Below the pieces are notes generated by a model. That model was not told where the DNA came from, did not search any database, and saw nothing but the letters and a program-made list of their open reading frames with translations. A stretch of 26,837 bases of DNA. Source: a virus. The stretch spans positions 1 through 26,837 of the IMG/VR virus record IMGVR_UViG_3300031875_000004. One strand, written 5' to 3'. Positions 1 to 8,740 of this stretch are shown in pieces. The position numbers were made by a program, and so were the translations under genes. Positions within the stretch are counted from its first letter, which is position 1, and each line of letters begins with the position of its first letter.

Positions 1-170
1 AGGGGTGTGCCACACAGCTACCCCAGAAGCAGTACACCTTGACAAGAGACCACGCACCAACTTGAAGCCGGTGTCTTTCCAAGCTTTCTTAGATTTCTTT
101 TTTCGGTAGTGCCTTGTCCATTCTCCAATGGCTATTCCCAGAACCCTAATACGAGCAAGGTCTTACTCGC
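1..170. other. Window edge, no gene recognised
   Basis: The minus strand contains a reading frame that stays open to the window edge after a TAA near 165. It is rich in Lys, Arg and Trp, has no ATG with a ribosome binding site, and resembles no family I know. A real gene may start here and continue outside the window, but the sequence does not decide it. Confidence 0.3.
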
Positions 171-320
171 CTAATTCTGGAGTGCCAAAAGAATTTCCTG
201 TTTTTCTTCCTCTGTCAAAGCTGGATAGTCCTGCAGGATTTCTTCAGCGGTTTTCCTCTCGGTTCTCATTCTGTACCGTACTGTCCGGACAAAGATGTTC
301 TTTTTCCAAGTCGGCATCAT
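171..320 (-). CDS. Small protein resembling the C-terminal part of DUF433
   Basis: This 49-residue ORF starts at ATGATG, overlaps the stop of the upstream gene, and has GGGGGTGG about 6 nt before the start, so translational coupling is likely. Residues 22-47, with the core AEEILQDYPALTEEE, look like the end of the DUF433 helix-turn-helix domain, typically written as EILEDYPHLTEEDI. DUF433 proteins are usually about 75 residues and often act as antitoxins next to PIN-like DUF5615 toxins. The N-terminal half of the domain is missing here; the first 20 residues are basic and unrelated. It may be a truncated antitoxin-like DNA-binding protein or a chance resemblance. Its position at the end of the tail operon says little about function. 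Confidence 0.5.
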   Translation of the reverse strand: MMPTWKKNIFVRTVRYRMRTERKTAEEILQDYPALTEEEKQEILLALQN

Positions 321-694
321 TGTTGACCACCCCCGAGCAGAAAGGCAATGGCTTGCTCGATGTCGAGCAAACGATTCTCCGTAGCGCTGGCTATCTCTTG
401 CACCGAAATTCGCTGTGCTGTTTGCATCTCGTTAACCTTTGTTTTGATTGTATTCCGCAGATTCGAAATGGTGTTCCGAACCACATTTTCATCAACGGTA
501 CCATCTGCGCCAAAAATAGCGAATATGTTACTGTGTTCATCGAAAGTTATGTGTTTGCACGCTGGAAGCGATATCTTAAATACTTTTTCAAAATCCGCTT
601 TCTTCCACACCCAGCCCGTCTCGTTGCCTTCGTCATCAACAAAACCAACCTTTACCCTACCAAACTCATAGTTGAAAATCATTTTTTCGCTCAT
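317..694 (-). CDS. Hypothetical protein after the tail fibre
   Basis: The ATG start is preceded by GAGGTGG at a good distance, and the gene lies 9 nt after the tail-fibre gene, so it belongs to the late operon. The 125-residue product has a beta-rich first half (about residues 5-70, with acidic and aromatic residues). A helical, coiled-coil-like segment follows at about 78-112 and ends in a hydrophobic stretch with glycines (AIAFLLGGG). I recognise no family. Proteins at this place are often fibre chaperones, small virion proteins or pre-lysis proteins. The coiled coil would fit a fibre-assembly chaperone, but that is inference from position only. Confidence 0.75.
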   Translation of the reverse strand: MSEKMIFNYEFGRVKVGFVDDEGNETGWVWKKADFEKVFKISLPACKHITFDEHSNIFAIFGADGTVDENVVRNTISNLRNTIKTKVNEMQTAQRISVQEIASATENRLLDIEQAIAFLLGGGQQ

Positions 695-703
695 CGTTCC
701 ACC

Positions 704-1801
704 TCATTTTTTAATGATTATTGCCAGGGCCAGGAAGGGGGGGACAAAAGAAACATTAGTTGCAGTAATTATGTGAGAGTGGGAAAAGCTCTGGAAGGGG
801 TGGCACATTCTAAAGCCAGTCAGGCCGTAGCCATAGTTGCCAATGTGACTGTGCGCGAATGAATTAGCGCTAATTGTCCACGAAATTGAGAGAGTATTAT
901 TTCCAGATTTGGTCCCGGCCCCGGATCCCACGATATATAAGAAATAATCCCGCAAATCGGGGGTTCCGTTGCTCCCGTCACATAACAACCACCCTGGTGG
1001 CGCTACCATTGATTTCCAAAAAGCTATACAACCATTAGGGGGTATAAATCGCGCGGAGCTATAGTAAGCAAAAACCATGGCTTTTTTGAGGAACTCAGAA
1101 ATTGTTGCCGAGTAAGAGTGCTCATGCCAGCCGCTCGAGACTGGCAGTGCGCCTGATCCAGAACCACCCCTGCCTCTGTTCCATCCGTGCTCGTGTGCAC
1201 CATCTCCTGACGTGGTTCCGTTTATAGTGCTACTGCTACCTCCCGTTCCAATGCTTCCACCCCTTAGGAACATGTTGTTTTCTGGCAGTTTTGTCATCCC
1301 CAGCTCTACGCCATAACTAAGTACCACTCCATCTTTCGGGATATATAACTGTGCTACGGTTGACTCAAGAAATCGAAGGCTCACGTAGGGGGGAGAATAA
1401 GGAAAAGATATCGTATGTGAGTGTGAGCCCGCCGTCTCTGTCCCCGTCCCGCTGCCACCAACGACATCCTCAACCCAGCTACCCGTATGGGCGCCGGCCG
1501 TGCTGGTAACAAACTGGAGGTTGGCTGGATTTGATGCTGATGTGTACGTTTCAGGGGGATTCGAGGCGCTTGCACCTAAGATGTAGCGGTTATTTGCAAG
1601 GCTATACACTTGCCACCCTTCTGGGGTGTCGCTTCCTCGATAAGGGATGATAAGACCCTGGGGGACAGGGTAGGGGTAGACGTCTCTCCAGGCTCCATCC
1701 CCACGTACCCTGAGGTGTGTCACAGGGGTCCAAATGTTGTTGCGACGAATATATAACTGTGAAAACGACCACTGATTGTTTTGCCTTGTGTACAACGGCA
1801 T
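704..1801 (-). CDS. Tail fibre / collar-domain receptor-binding protein
   Basis: The 365-residue protein probably forms the distal fibre that contacts the host. Residues about 265-300 carry the phage tail collar signature PPGWLLCDGSNGTPDLRDYF, with a degenerate first copy (about 47-78, including PYRGSDTPEGW). It is rich in Gly, Ser and Thr and contains five His-x-His pairs (HSH, HEH, HEH, HSH, HSH). The C-terminus VPPFLALAIIIKK matches the PPYLAL-type ending common in collar-domain fibres. In T4 gp37, HxH motifs bind iron along a trimeric needle, so a metal-stabilised trimer is a fair inference. The start is ATG with a weaker GGGGGTAAG upstream. The gene follows the baseplate-like gene by 6 nt. 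Confidence 0.85.
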   Translation of the reverse strand: MPLYTRQNNQWSFSQLYIRRNNIWTPVTHLRVRGDGAWRDVYPYPVPQGLIIPYRGSDTPEGWQVYSLANNRYILGASASNPPETYTSASNPANLQFVTSTAGAHTGSWVEDVVGGSGTGTETAGSHSHTISFPYSPPYVSLRFLESTVAQLYIPKDGVVLSYGVELGMTKLPENNMFLRGGSIGTGGSSSTINGTTSGDGAHEHGWNRGRGGSGSGALPVSSGWHEHSYSATISEFLKKAMVFAYYSSARFIPPNGCIAFWKSMVAPPGWLLCDGSNGTPDLRDYFLYIVGSGAGTKSGNNTLSISWTISANSFAHSHIGNYGYGLTGFRMCHPFQSFSHSHIITATNVSFVPPFLALAIIIKK

Positions 1802-1807
1802 GAGTTC

Positions 1808-2365
1808 TTACCCCCACTGTATCCAAATGTCGCCCTCGGATCCCTGAGTAGAACCCGGAGGATTTGGGGATAGATATATGTTTCTGGCCTGCGCTGCAAA
1901 GACTCGCTCATCAGTGATGTCGTCTGCAGTTATCTGAGTGGCACTAGCAGCGACGTAGAGCTGGGCGAGGGAAAATTCCCAGTAATTTGTATTCTGCTCA
2001 AGTGGGGGGGGAGAAGGCTGTGATGCGGGGGTCCCCGTTTTTGCAAGGGCCTCGATTTTGCGGTCCACGTTGATATCGAGCCGCAACACAATACGGTCAA
2101 TCCGAGGAAGAGTTGGGTGAGCAACCTGGATCACTATCTCTTTTGAGGTTGTGTTCCGGTACCAGTACCCCCGAAACATCGCTACGCCAGACCGAACGAT
2201 AACTGCCATAGAAGGGGGATCTGTAGGAACAACCGCAAGTCTATCTCCGACCCCTGGAGCTACGCCTTCCCGGAAAATAGTAGAAATAACCTCAGCCCAG
2301 TCTATTTGGGTGTATTCCCGAGTGTCGCCCCCGCTCGAAGCGAAAAAACGGTATAACTCCGCCAT
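1808..2365 (-). CDS. Baseplate / tail-tip structural protein
   Basis: The ATG start has a near-perfect AGGAGGTGACAGT leader. The 185-residue product begins with MAELYRFF and has the beta-rich composition seen in siphophage upper-baseplate or fibre-adapter proteins: segments such as VRSGVAMFRGYWYRN and HPTLPRIDRIVLRLD are typical of the beta-sandwich that precedes receptor-binding proteins. A Pro-rich stretch (about 111-123) separates it from a C-terminal part containing AADDITDERV-like residues. It lies between the tail-tip protein and the fibre and probably links them. Family assignment is by general resemblance, not by a catalytic motif. Confidence 0.75.
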   Translation of the reverse strand: MAELYRFFASSGGDTREYTQIDWAEVISTIFREGVAPGVGDRLAVVPTDPPSMAVIVRSGVAMFRGYWYRNTTSKEIVIQVAHPTLPRIDRIVLRLDINVDRKIEALAKTGTPASQPSPPPLEQNTNYWEFSLAQLYVAASATQITADDITDERVFAAQARNIYLSPNPPGSTQGSEGDIWIQWG

Positions 2366-2369
2366 ACTG

Positions 2370-4481
2370 TCACCTCCTAGCTTCGGCTATAAAAAGCCGA
2401 CGATAGTACCGCAGAAGGAGCCGGACATCCTTGGGTTCGCTGCCGAAAATCAGGGTAGTGCGCTTTCCATCCTTGGAGTACTCCCGACGAACGCCCAAAA
2501 CCCGGACAACAGCTGTTGCTACGCCCGGATAGGAAATCGTAACGAAGTCGCCGAGCTTGAAGTCTACCTCGAAAACGAAAGGGCCCGTGGGGAAATACTC
2601 GGCCTCAAGCGACATCACTTCGCCCATCTCTGCCAGGACTTCTTCCCCTCTCTGCTCAAGGGCAATGTCTGTAAGGTCCCGAGCATCAGCGAAGACCTCC
2701 CTTCTATTCCATCCTGTCGGAATGTCCCCTTGGGCGTATACGAGGAAGTATCGTGAGGCCCCGCTACCCTGGCCACCAACAACCGCGAGGCTCTTACTCT
2801 GCTGCGTGTCGTAGCGATACGTCATCTTCTTAACGTTCGCAAGCTCGGGGGAAATCTTCACCGCGCTGCTCTTGTCCTGCCCCTGAAGCACCCCGAAATA
2901 GAACTGCTTTTCCTCCAGGTTCAGCCACATTCTCCATCCGAGCCCACTTATAGCCGCAATGTTCTCGAGGACCTCAGCAACCGTTTGGAGACGTGCCGAG
3001 TAGGTCATATCGCCCCCTCTGCCCTTGTTCGTCCCATGTGCAAGGGCCGTAATCCGCCGGTTCTGGTCTGTGGGGTTGACGACATTGACCCACACAAAAT
3101 AGTGCATTATGCTTTCGGGGTCACCTCCCACCTCATCGTAGCCAGTTCCCCCAGTGATGTTGTTCAGACACAGCCGATGAAGGAAAACCTCCCCGGCGTC
3201 ATACCCCCTCTTGATCCAAAATTCACTCCCAACACCCTGTTCGTCAAGGGTGAGCTCCTCGTAGGAAATGCGGCCGGCATCTGTGCGGTTGTCGCACAGC
3301 ACGAGGAAATTGCCGGCTTGGAGGAGGTCAGCGCCCGGCGCATAGCGGGAAATACGAAGCTCAAAACTGCCCACGGAACGGTAGTAGCTCTCGAAGCGGA
3401 GATAAGAGAACTGCTCAATTTCACCTAAAAGCTCAAGAGAAGGATTAAGGACGAGCAGGCGAAAAGGAGCCGGGTTGTCTTGTGTTTCAACATCAACCAA
3501 AGAGAATTGGGGAAAGGCACCAGCAATCCTTTGCTCTGTGCTCCCTACACTGCAAGTAGGTTCGGACGAGACATATTTACGTACCCGAATCCAGTCATAA
3601 GACGTATCCTTGATGTTTGTAGAACCGGCCCCACTGAACTCACCAAGCGATATATATCTGATGTTCTTGCTCCAGGTGACCGAATAGCCACTCAAACGAG
3701 AATAGTTATTCCAAAACGCTGCCGTATTGGGCGTGGTCTCGTTGCCGAGGATATGCCAGGTGTTCAAAGACATCGTGAAAAGAAACACACCACCGGCTAC
3801 GTTGTAACCTGCACTGCTTCCTGACGCAACCCAGCCCTTCACGGCCGTGCTACTGGCTGGGAAGTCTACCATATAGAGCATGGTTGCATCGGAATTTGCG
3901 TTGCCGGAGGCAATAAACCGGGAACTTGACACTTCCAAGGCCCCGCTATGTGTGCTCTCGGAGTTTGTGTTGTATTGCACCCTTGCTTCGGTGAGATACC
4001 CAGAGTTGAGGTGGAAAGAGAGGGCGGCCTGGAGCCCGATAGCCCCGACGGTTATCTTTAGAACGCTACCCGAAACGGTGTACGATGTTCCGGATGCAAC
4101 AAACCACCTTGTTGTGTCCAGGGTTGTGCCTAAGAAATCATCGAAGAAATCGAACACCGCACTACCGTTACTTTGGGATGTAGCGGTAGGGTTGCCGTAG
4201 TACATATAAATCGTCTTCGTCGAGCGAGCAGGAATTGATGGGACTTTAACCCAAATCCTCGTTGAGCTCGTATTAGCACCGCTCTCAATCCAGTAGCTCA
4301 GAATGGTGTTCCCATCGTTATCAGTGAAGCGGACGTCGCCGCAGTCAGAGCGCATTTTGCCGGCAGAGACAAGCGAAGCAGTATCAACAACCACAACCAC
4401 CTGGTAATTCGTGAGGTTTGACGAGTTACCAGTATTGTTAATCGTGATAGGCTTTCGGTATTTCCATCCTACCAAGGCCAT
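2370..4481 (-). CDS. Tail-tip protein: DUF2341 + LamG-like + Gp37-like fusion
   Basis: The start is the ATG at 4481, with GAGGTG 5 nt upstream, rather than the GTG two codons earlier. The product is 703 residues. Residues about 4-100 are a DUF2341 domain (WKYRKPITI, DVRFTDNDG, YMYYGNP). Residues about 105-310 look like a LamG/concanavalin-like beta sandwich (FDDF at the start, then WFVASG and later VKGWVASGS). Residues about 330-700 match siphovirus Gp37-like tail proteins (FRLLVLNPSLELLGEIEQF, RSVGSFELRI, ARDLTD). Gp37-like proteins occupy the Tal/gp27 position at the tail tip, after Dit. The N-terminal extension probably binds surface polymer. Finding DUF2341 ahead of this domain is unusual. 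Confidence 0.85.
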   Translation of the reverse strand: MALVGWKYRKPITINNTGNSSNLTNYQVVVVVDTASLVSAGKMRSDCGDVRFTDNDGNTILSYWIESGANTSSTRIWVKVPSIPARSTKTIYMYYGNPTATSQSNGSAVFDFFDDFLGTTLDTTRWFVASGTSYTVSGSVLKITVGAIGLQAALSFHLNSGYLTEARVQYNTNSESTHSGALEVSSSRFIASGNANSDATMLYMVDFPASSTAVKGWVASGSSAGYNVAGGVFLFTMSLNTWHILGNETTPNTAAFWNNYSRLSGYSVTWSKNIRYISLGEFSGAGSTNIKDTSYDWIRVRKYVSSEPTCSVGSTEQRIAGAFPQFSLVDVETQDNPAPFRLLVLNPSLELLGEIEQFSYLRFESYYRSVGSFELRISRYAPGADLLQAGNFLVLCDNRTDAGRISYEELTLDEQGVGSEFWIKRGYDAGEVFLHRLCLNNITGGTGYDEVGGDPESIMHYFVWVNVVNPTDQNRRITALAHGTNKGRGGDMTYSARLQTVAEVLENIAAISGLGWRMWLNLEEKQFYFGVLQGQDKSSAVKISPELANVKKMTYRYDTQQSKSLAVVGGQGSGASRYFLVYAQGDIPTGWNRREVFADARDLTDIALEQRGEEVLAEMGEVMSLEAEYFPTGPFVFEVDFKLGDFVTISYPGVATAVVRVLGVRREYSKDGKRTTLIFGSEPKDVRLLLRYYRRLFIAEARR

Positions 4482-4490
4482 CCCCACACC

Positions 4491-5339
4491 TCACACTCCA
4501 GCGTACCAGTTTTGGTATGACACAACAAACAAGGAACCTTCTCCCTCAACCTCTGCACCGTACTCGAGCTCGTTCTCACCTGGAATAAGAGAGAAAAGCA
4601 CAGAGTCCGCGGTGAGGTAAGGAAATGCGTTCACCCTTGTGCCGTTTGCCCTAACGAGGGCAACGGACTTCTTCCCCCAGGATGTATCTATTTCCACCCG
4701 CTCACCGGACGCAATGGCTATGTCCAGCTGAATCTTGTGGTTGGTCGTGTTATTCTTAATGTAGAAATTCTCCAGGGGCCCGTAGGCAACAAGGAAGATA
4801 GGGGCAGGAATATCACTCTCGTTTTGGATTTTCCTGAACTTCCCGATTGCCCCGAACGACAGCGGGAACTTGAAAGGAAAATCCCATCCCCCAAACACGC
4901 CAGCCAGGATAAGCGTATACAAGGCCTCGCTCCGGAAAAAGGGATTGGGAGCAACGACGCTAATCTGCGCCAGCTGGTGAGAAGGGCTTGTTCCCGAACC
5001 CAGAGCCCCAGAGAAGCGCAGTTCCTCAACCACGCCGTCTATGATGTACGTGTTGTTCTTTGCCTTGATTGTCAAGGTGCCCATGCCCGCCTTGGGGTTG
5101 AATAGCCTCACAAGCCTCCGGCGCCGCTCCTCCTGCTCCTCGTTGTTCCCTACGATGATGACGTCGAGGGAAATCTTCCGTGCCTTAAAGGTATGCCCGA
5201 TAAGAAACTCTCCGTCCTGATAGGGAGCCTTGTCCGTGTAGAGCGTAATCCCTTCAAGCCCCAGACCCTCGATGAGTTTGAGCCTGTAGGTATCCCGAAA
5301 CTCTATCCACCCTGCGGAGTTCTCCCACCGCATCATCAT
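4491..5339 (-). CDS. dit: Distal tail protein (Dit-like)
   Basis: The 282-residue protein has the features of siphophage Dit proteins, which form the hexameric ring joining the tail tube to the tip. The N-terminal beta region includes ITLYTDKAPYQDGEFLIG followed by the strand FKARKISLDVIIVG. An arginine-rich helix (about 67-79) and NPKAG-type turns follow, as in the Sipho_tail family. The C-terminal half (about 150-282) is a galectin-like beta domain. The start is one of three tandem ATGs overlapping the tape-measure stop, with GAGGTGGG upstream. The gene order tape measure, Dit, Gp37-like agrees with this call. Confidence 0.85.
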   Translation of the reverse strand: MMMRWENSAGWIEFRDTYRLKLIEGLGLEGITLYTDKAPYQDGEFLIGHTFKARKISLDVIIVGNNEEQEERRRRLVRLFNPKAGMGTLTIKAKNNTYIIDGVVEELRFSGALGSGTSPSHQLAQISVVAPNPFFRSEALYTLILAGVFGGWDFPFKFPLSFGAIGKFRKIQNESDIPAPIFLVAYGPLENFYIKNNTTNHKIQLDIAIASGERVEIDTSWGKKSVALVRANGTRVNAFPYLTADSVLFSLIPGENELEYGAEVEGEGSLFVVSYQNWYAGV

Positions 5340-8300
5340 GCCAAACCCACCTCGTATGAGAGCATCCTCATAAAGAGCTCAAGCTGCCTTCGCACCTCAC
5401 GCTCATCCAGTGGGCTTGGAGACACGAAGGTATTTTGAATGTTAATCTGCGTTATGGGTCTTTCGGTGTCGGTCGGCAAAGACACAACCCGATGCACCTC
5501 AACTGGGCGATAGGCGATTTCTGTTCGTAAGCCCAGGGCCGAGGATATCCTTTGTGACAAACCAGAAACATAAGTGTAAACCTTTTCGATCGCGGGAACA
5601 ACAGCGCGAAAAGCATCAATAAACTTGTTAATAGCCGGAGAGAAAACCGAATCGAAGGTTGCCGGGTCAAACGCCCCGCCCTTAAAACCCTTCTCGATGG
5701 CGTTGCTCAAAGCGCTGGCGAGCGCTTGCATCTTGTCCTTTAGTGCAGAAGCCTTTAAAAATCCCTCAGCAACCGCCTTAACAATGTTATTGATAAGTGA
5801 GTTGCGCAGGCTCTCATAAAGACTACCCAGGGCCAGCTCCCAGGATACAGCTCCCAGAGCGTTATTTATCGCTGTGGAAAGAAAGTCAAAGGAGTTAGAA
5901 AGTTCTTTTGTAGACGAAGAAACCTGCTCTTGAGAAACCGCAAGGGTCGATAATGTCGTGTTTAATTTATTACTGCTTTCTGTGGTTTTTTGAATCTTTT
6001 TGTTGCATGTCTCTATTTTCCACCCCATTTCTTCGGCGGTCTTCCCGTACTTTTCGAGCCACTCGAGCGGGGAGAGCCCCTGGACAGAGGTTTGTATTCT
6101 ACCTTCCGGAGTTTTTATCCAGTTTCTCGGGGCTCCACTAGTTGCTGATGAACCAGCAGAAGCAAAGGAACAGGAAGCGGAAGGTGCAGCAGTAATTGAT
6201 AATGAGGATGACGCAGATGCAATGGCACCAGAAATATACTCTCCGATTTCCTTGGCCTTGTTGTAGAGCACCTCTAAGGCTTGCATCCCGGTATTGATCC
6301 AGAATTCTTTAAAGGAGTCGATTGCGGGTTGGGCGGCTGCCACAAAAGCCTCGGGGTTAAAGACGCCGTTGACCATGGCCTCTTTCGTTGCCTTGTTGAG
6401 GGCCAGGGCAAACTCTTTCATGGCATCCTGGACAACTGCCGAGGCCAAGAAGGCCTTGACCATTGCGTCGACAATGTATTGATAAACAAAGGCGTTCAAA
6501 CTTTGGGAGAAGCTCAGGAGGGCTTCTCCCCAGGTCTCCTGACTGAGAGCCGATTGAATAGCGGAACTCAGGCCCTGCGCAACCTCTTGAACCAGCTCCT
6601 TCGTCTTCTGACGAATGGCATCTATCCAACCGATAAACATCTGCACAGCCGTCGCAATCCAGGTAGGTATCCCCGAAAAGAAACCCAAAATACCCGTGAT
6701 GACCCCGCCCACCTGGCGGGCTGTAGGCTGCTCTCCAAAAACACCACCAATCGCAATATTCCCAATCTGCCCGACCACACCAAGAATTTTGTTCGTCAGG
6801 GCATCCATAGACTGGGATGCAGCAGTGGCGACCTCCTCGAACTTGAGAACCATTTCATCCATTACTGGGAAAAACTCGTTGGCCAGGGAGTCAGAAAGAG
6901 TCGCAACATTGGTGATAAAAGCGTCGGCAAAATCTTGCGACTTGAGCACCAGGGTATCGAATTTCTCGAGAGCCACGGAAACATCGATGCGGTCGAACTC
7001 CTTATTGATAGCATCAACCATGTCGGGGATGATTGAGTGGCCGACCAGCTTGTCCCAGAGTTTCTGGGCACCCGACTTAATCCCCTCCCAGGCCTTCGAT
7101 GCCTTTTCACTGATGCTTTCCCAGGTGTTCGACAGAAAACTACTGATGCCCGACCAAGCGGTTTCCCAGTTTGTTTTGAGGTTGCCCCAGAGGCCGGCGA
7201 AAAAGCTCTTGATGCCACCCCAAATCACTTCGGCGCCCTTCTTAATAGTCTCCCAGGAGGCCATAAGAATTCTGTTGCTCTGTTCCATTGATGCTTGGTG
7301 GTAGGCGTTGACCCCTTCCCACACCCCAGAGAAGAACCCCTTAATACCTCCCCACACCTGCTCAGCCTTACCTTTAATCCAATCCCAGCACTTACCCAAA
7401 AATTCCTTAATCTCGTCCCAGTGCGTGATGATGAGCGTGGCTACAGCTACAACCCCAACAGCAACGAGACCGGCTGGGCCAAGCATCCCGCCCGCCGCAA
7501 AAAGAGAACCAAAAGCGGAAAAAGCACTTGTTGCCGAGCCTATCGCCCCAACTGCACTCACAATTGGCCCCGAGGCTGCGGCGGCACCAGCAAGGATGAG
7601 AAGGAAATCCTGCATTCCTGGGGAGAGCTTGCTAAACCAGTCGAGCATTCCACCCAGATGGTCGAGGAGGCGAGAGAGGACAGGCAAGAGCTTATCCCCA
7701 ACCTGTTCCATAAGGACGTTGAGCTTTGCCCGAAATTGCTCCCAGGTGAAGCCAGCAGCGTTGATGGTCTCAGTTTGAGCCTTGAACGCCTCTTCAGTAA
7801 AGCCGCTCGCTTCGCCCATCTGGCGAAGCTTCTCCTGAAACGTTTCTGCTTGGGGACCAGTGAGGGCCAGCGCTGCGTTGACGCCCTCGATGCGCCCAAA
7901 TAGCCTTGTAAACCGCTCTTCGTTCCCTCCTACCGCTTCATAAAGAGATTGCAGGGCCGGGACAACGCCACCCATGGCTTCTATAAGCTGCTTGCCACCC
8001 TCGTAACCAAGACTGTGAAGAAGTTCAGCCAGGTCCTTGGAAGGCTTGAGCATTTCAGAGAGGATGGCCCTGAATTGTGTGGAAACCTCTGCGGCGTTCC
8101 CGGTTACACCTGTGAGGGTAGCGAAAACAGTGTGGAGTTCTTCGAGCGATACACCCAGGGAAGAGGCCAAGGGGGTAACCCGACCAAGGGCGTCAGCGAG
8201 CTCGGGGAAGGTCGTCTGGCCGAGCTTAACGGTCATAAGTGACAAATCAGAAACTTTTTGCAGGGCCTCAGCCGAAGTGTCACCGTATCCTTTTGTTACG

Positions 8301-8740
8301 ACAGAGAGCATACGTACAGCATCGACGGTGTCTGCTGCTCCGGCTTTTGCTGCCTTTACGGCAATTTCAAGCTTCTCTATGCTCTCCGAAGAGTCCCCGA
8401 ATGCAGAGATAACTTCGTAGAGACCCCGAGCGAGGTCGCCCGTCGACTTTCCGGTTTCCACCGAGAGTTCCTGCACCGACTTCTTGAGTTCCTCAACCCT
8501 GCCCACGTTCTCAGGAATCAGCGCGGCCACGTTCGCCATTGCGCCGTTGAAATCCATGCTGGCCTTTACTGCAGCCGTGCCCATAGCCATCAGTGGAGCA
8601 GTAATCCCAATGCTGAGGGTCTTGCCTAAATTCTGCAACCCCTGAAATGTTTTCTGCGTGTTATCTTCGACTTCACTCAGTGCAGATTTAAGTTTTGCTG
8701 TTTCGCCGATGATTTCAACTATAATCTGCGCATCAGCCAT
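5336..8740 (-). CDS. Tape measure protein
   Basis: This is the longest gene, 1,134 residues from the ATG at 8740 (GGGAG 8 nt upstream; the TTG two codons earlier is less likely). It sets tail length and is carried inside the tube. Residues about 40-330 match the TP901-type tape-measure N-terminal domain (MDFNGAMANVAAL, ETGKSTGDLARGLYEVISAF, GVTGNAAEVSTQFRAIL). A hydrophobic region lies at about 380-450. Repeated tryptophan units of WGGIKSFF type follow at about 465-580. Long helical and hydrophobic segments make up the rest. At roughly 1.5 angstrom per residue it predicts a tail near 170 nm. The start overlaps the end of the frameshifted chaperone by 8 nt. Confidence 0.96.
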   Translation of the reverse strand: MADAQIIVEIIGETAKLKSALSEVEDNTQKTFQGLQNLGKTLSIGITAPLMAMGTAAVKASMDFNGAMANVAALIPENVGRVEELKKSVQELSVETGKSTGDLARGLYEVISAFGDSSESIEKLEIAVKAAKAGAADTVDAVRMLSVVTKGYGDTSAEALQKVSDLSLMTVKLGQTTFPELADALGRVTPLASSLGVSLEELHTVFATLTGVTGNAAEVSTQFRAILSEMLKPSKDLAELLHSLGYEGGKQLIEAMGGVVPALQSLYEAVGGNEERFTRLFGRIEGVNAALALTGPQAETFQEKLRQMGEASGFTEEAFKAQTETINAAGFTWEQFRAKLNVLMEQVGDKLLPVLSRLLDHLGGMLDWFSKLSPGMQDFLLILAGAAAASGPIVSAVGAIGSATSAFSAFGSLFAAGGMLGPAGLVAVGVVAVATLIITHWDEIKEFLGKCWDWIKGKAEQVWGGIKGFFSGVWEGVNAYHQASMEQSNRILMASWETIKKGAEVIWGGIKSFFAGLWGNLKTNWETAWSGISSFLSNTWESISEKASKAWEGIKSGAQKLWDKLVGHSIIPDMVDAINKEFDRIDVSVALEKFDTLVLKSQDFADAFITNVATLSDSLANEFFPVMDEMVLKFEEVATAASQSMDALTNKILGVVGQIGNIAIGGVFGEQPTARQVGGVITGILGFFSGIPTWIATAVQMFIGWIDAIRQKTKELVQEVAQGLSSAIQSALSQETWGEALLSFSQSLNAFVYQYIVDAMVKAFLASAVVQDAMKEFALALNKATKEAMVNGVFNPEAFVAAAQPAIDSFKEFWINTGMQALEVLYNKAKEIGEYISGAIASASSSLSITAAPSASCSFASAGSSATSGAPRNWIKTPEGRIQTSVQGLSPLEWLEKYGKTAEEMGWKIETCNKKIQKTTESSNKLNTTLSTLAVSQEQVSSSTKELSNSFDFLSTAINNALGAVSWELALGSLYESLRNSLINNIVKAVAEGFLKASALKDKMQALASALSNAIEKGFKGGAFDPATFDSVFSPAINKFIDAFRAVVPAIEKVYTYVSGLSQRISSALGLRTEIAYRPVEVHRVVSLPTDTERPITQINIQNTFVSPSPLDEREVRRQLELFMRMLSYEVGLA

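Noticed and set aside
128-862. 244-residue plus-strand ORF
   Set aside because: It is antisense to two well-supported minus-strand genes, has no ribosome binding site and shows no family resemblance.
6281-7304. Long plus-strand ORFs (251 and 229 residues) inside the tape measure gene
   Set aside because: They mirror the GC-rich codon pattern of the opposite strand and have low-complexity, unrelated translations.
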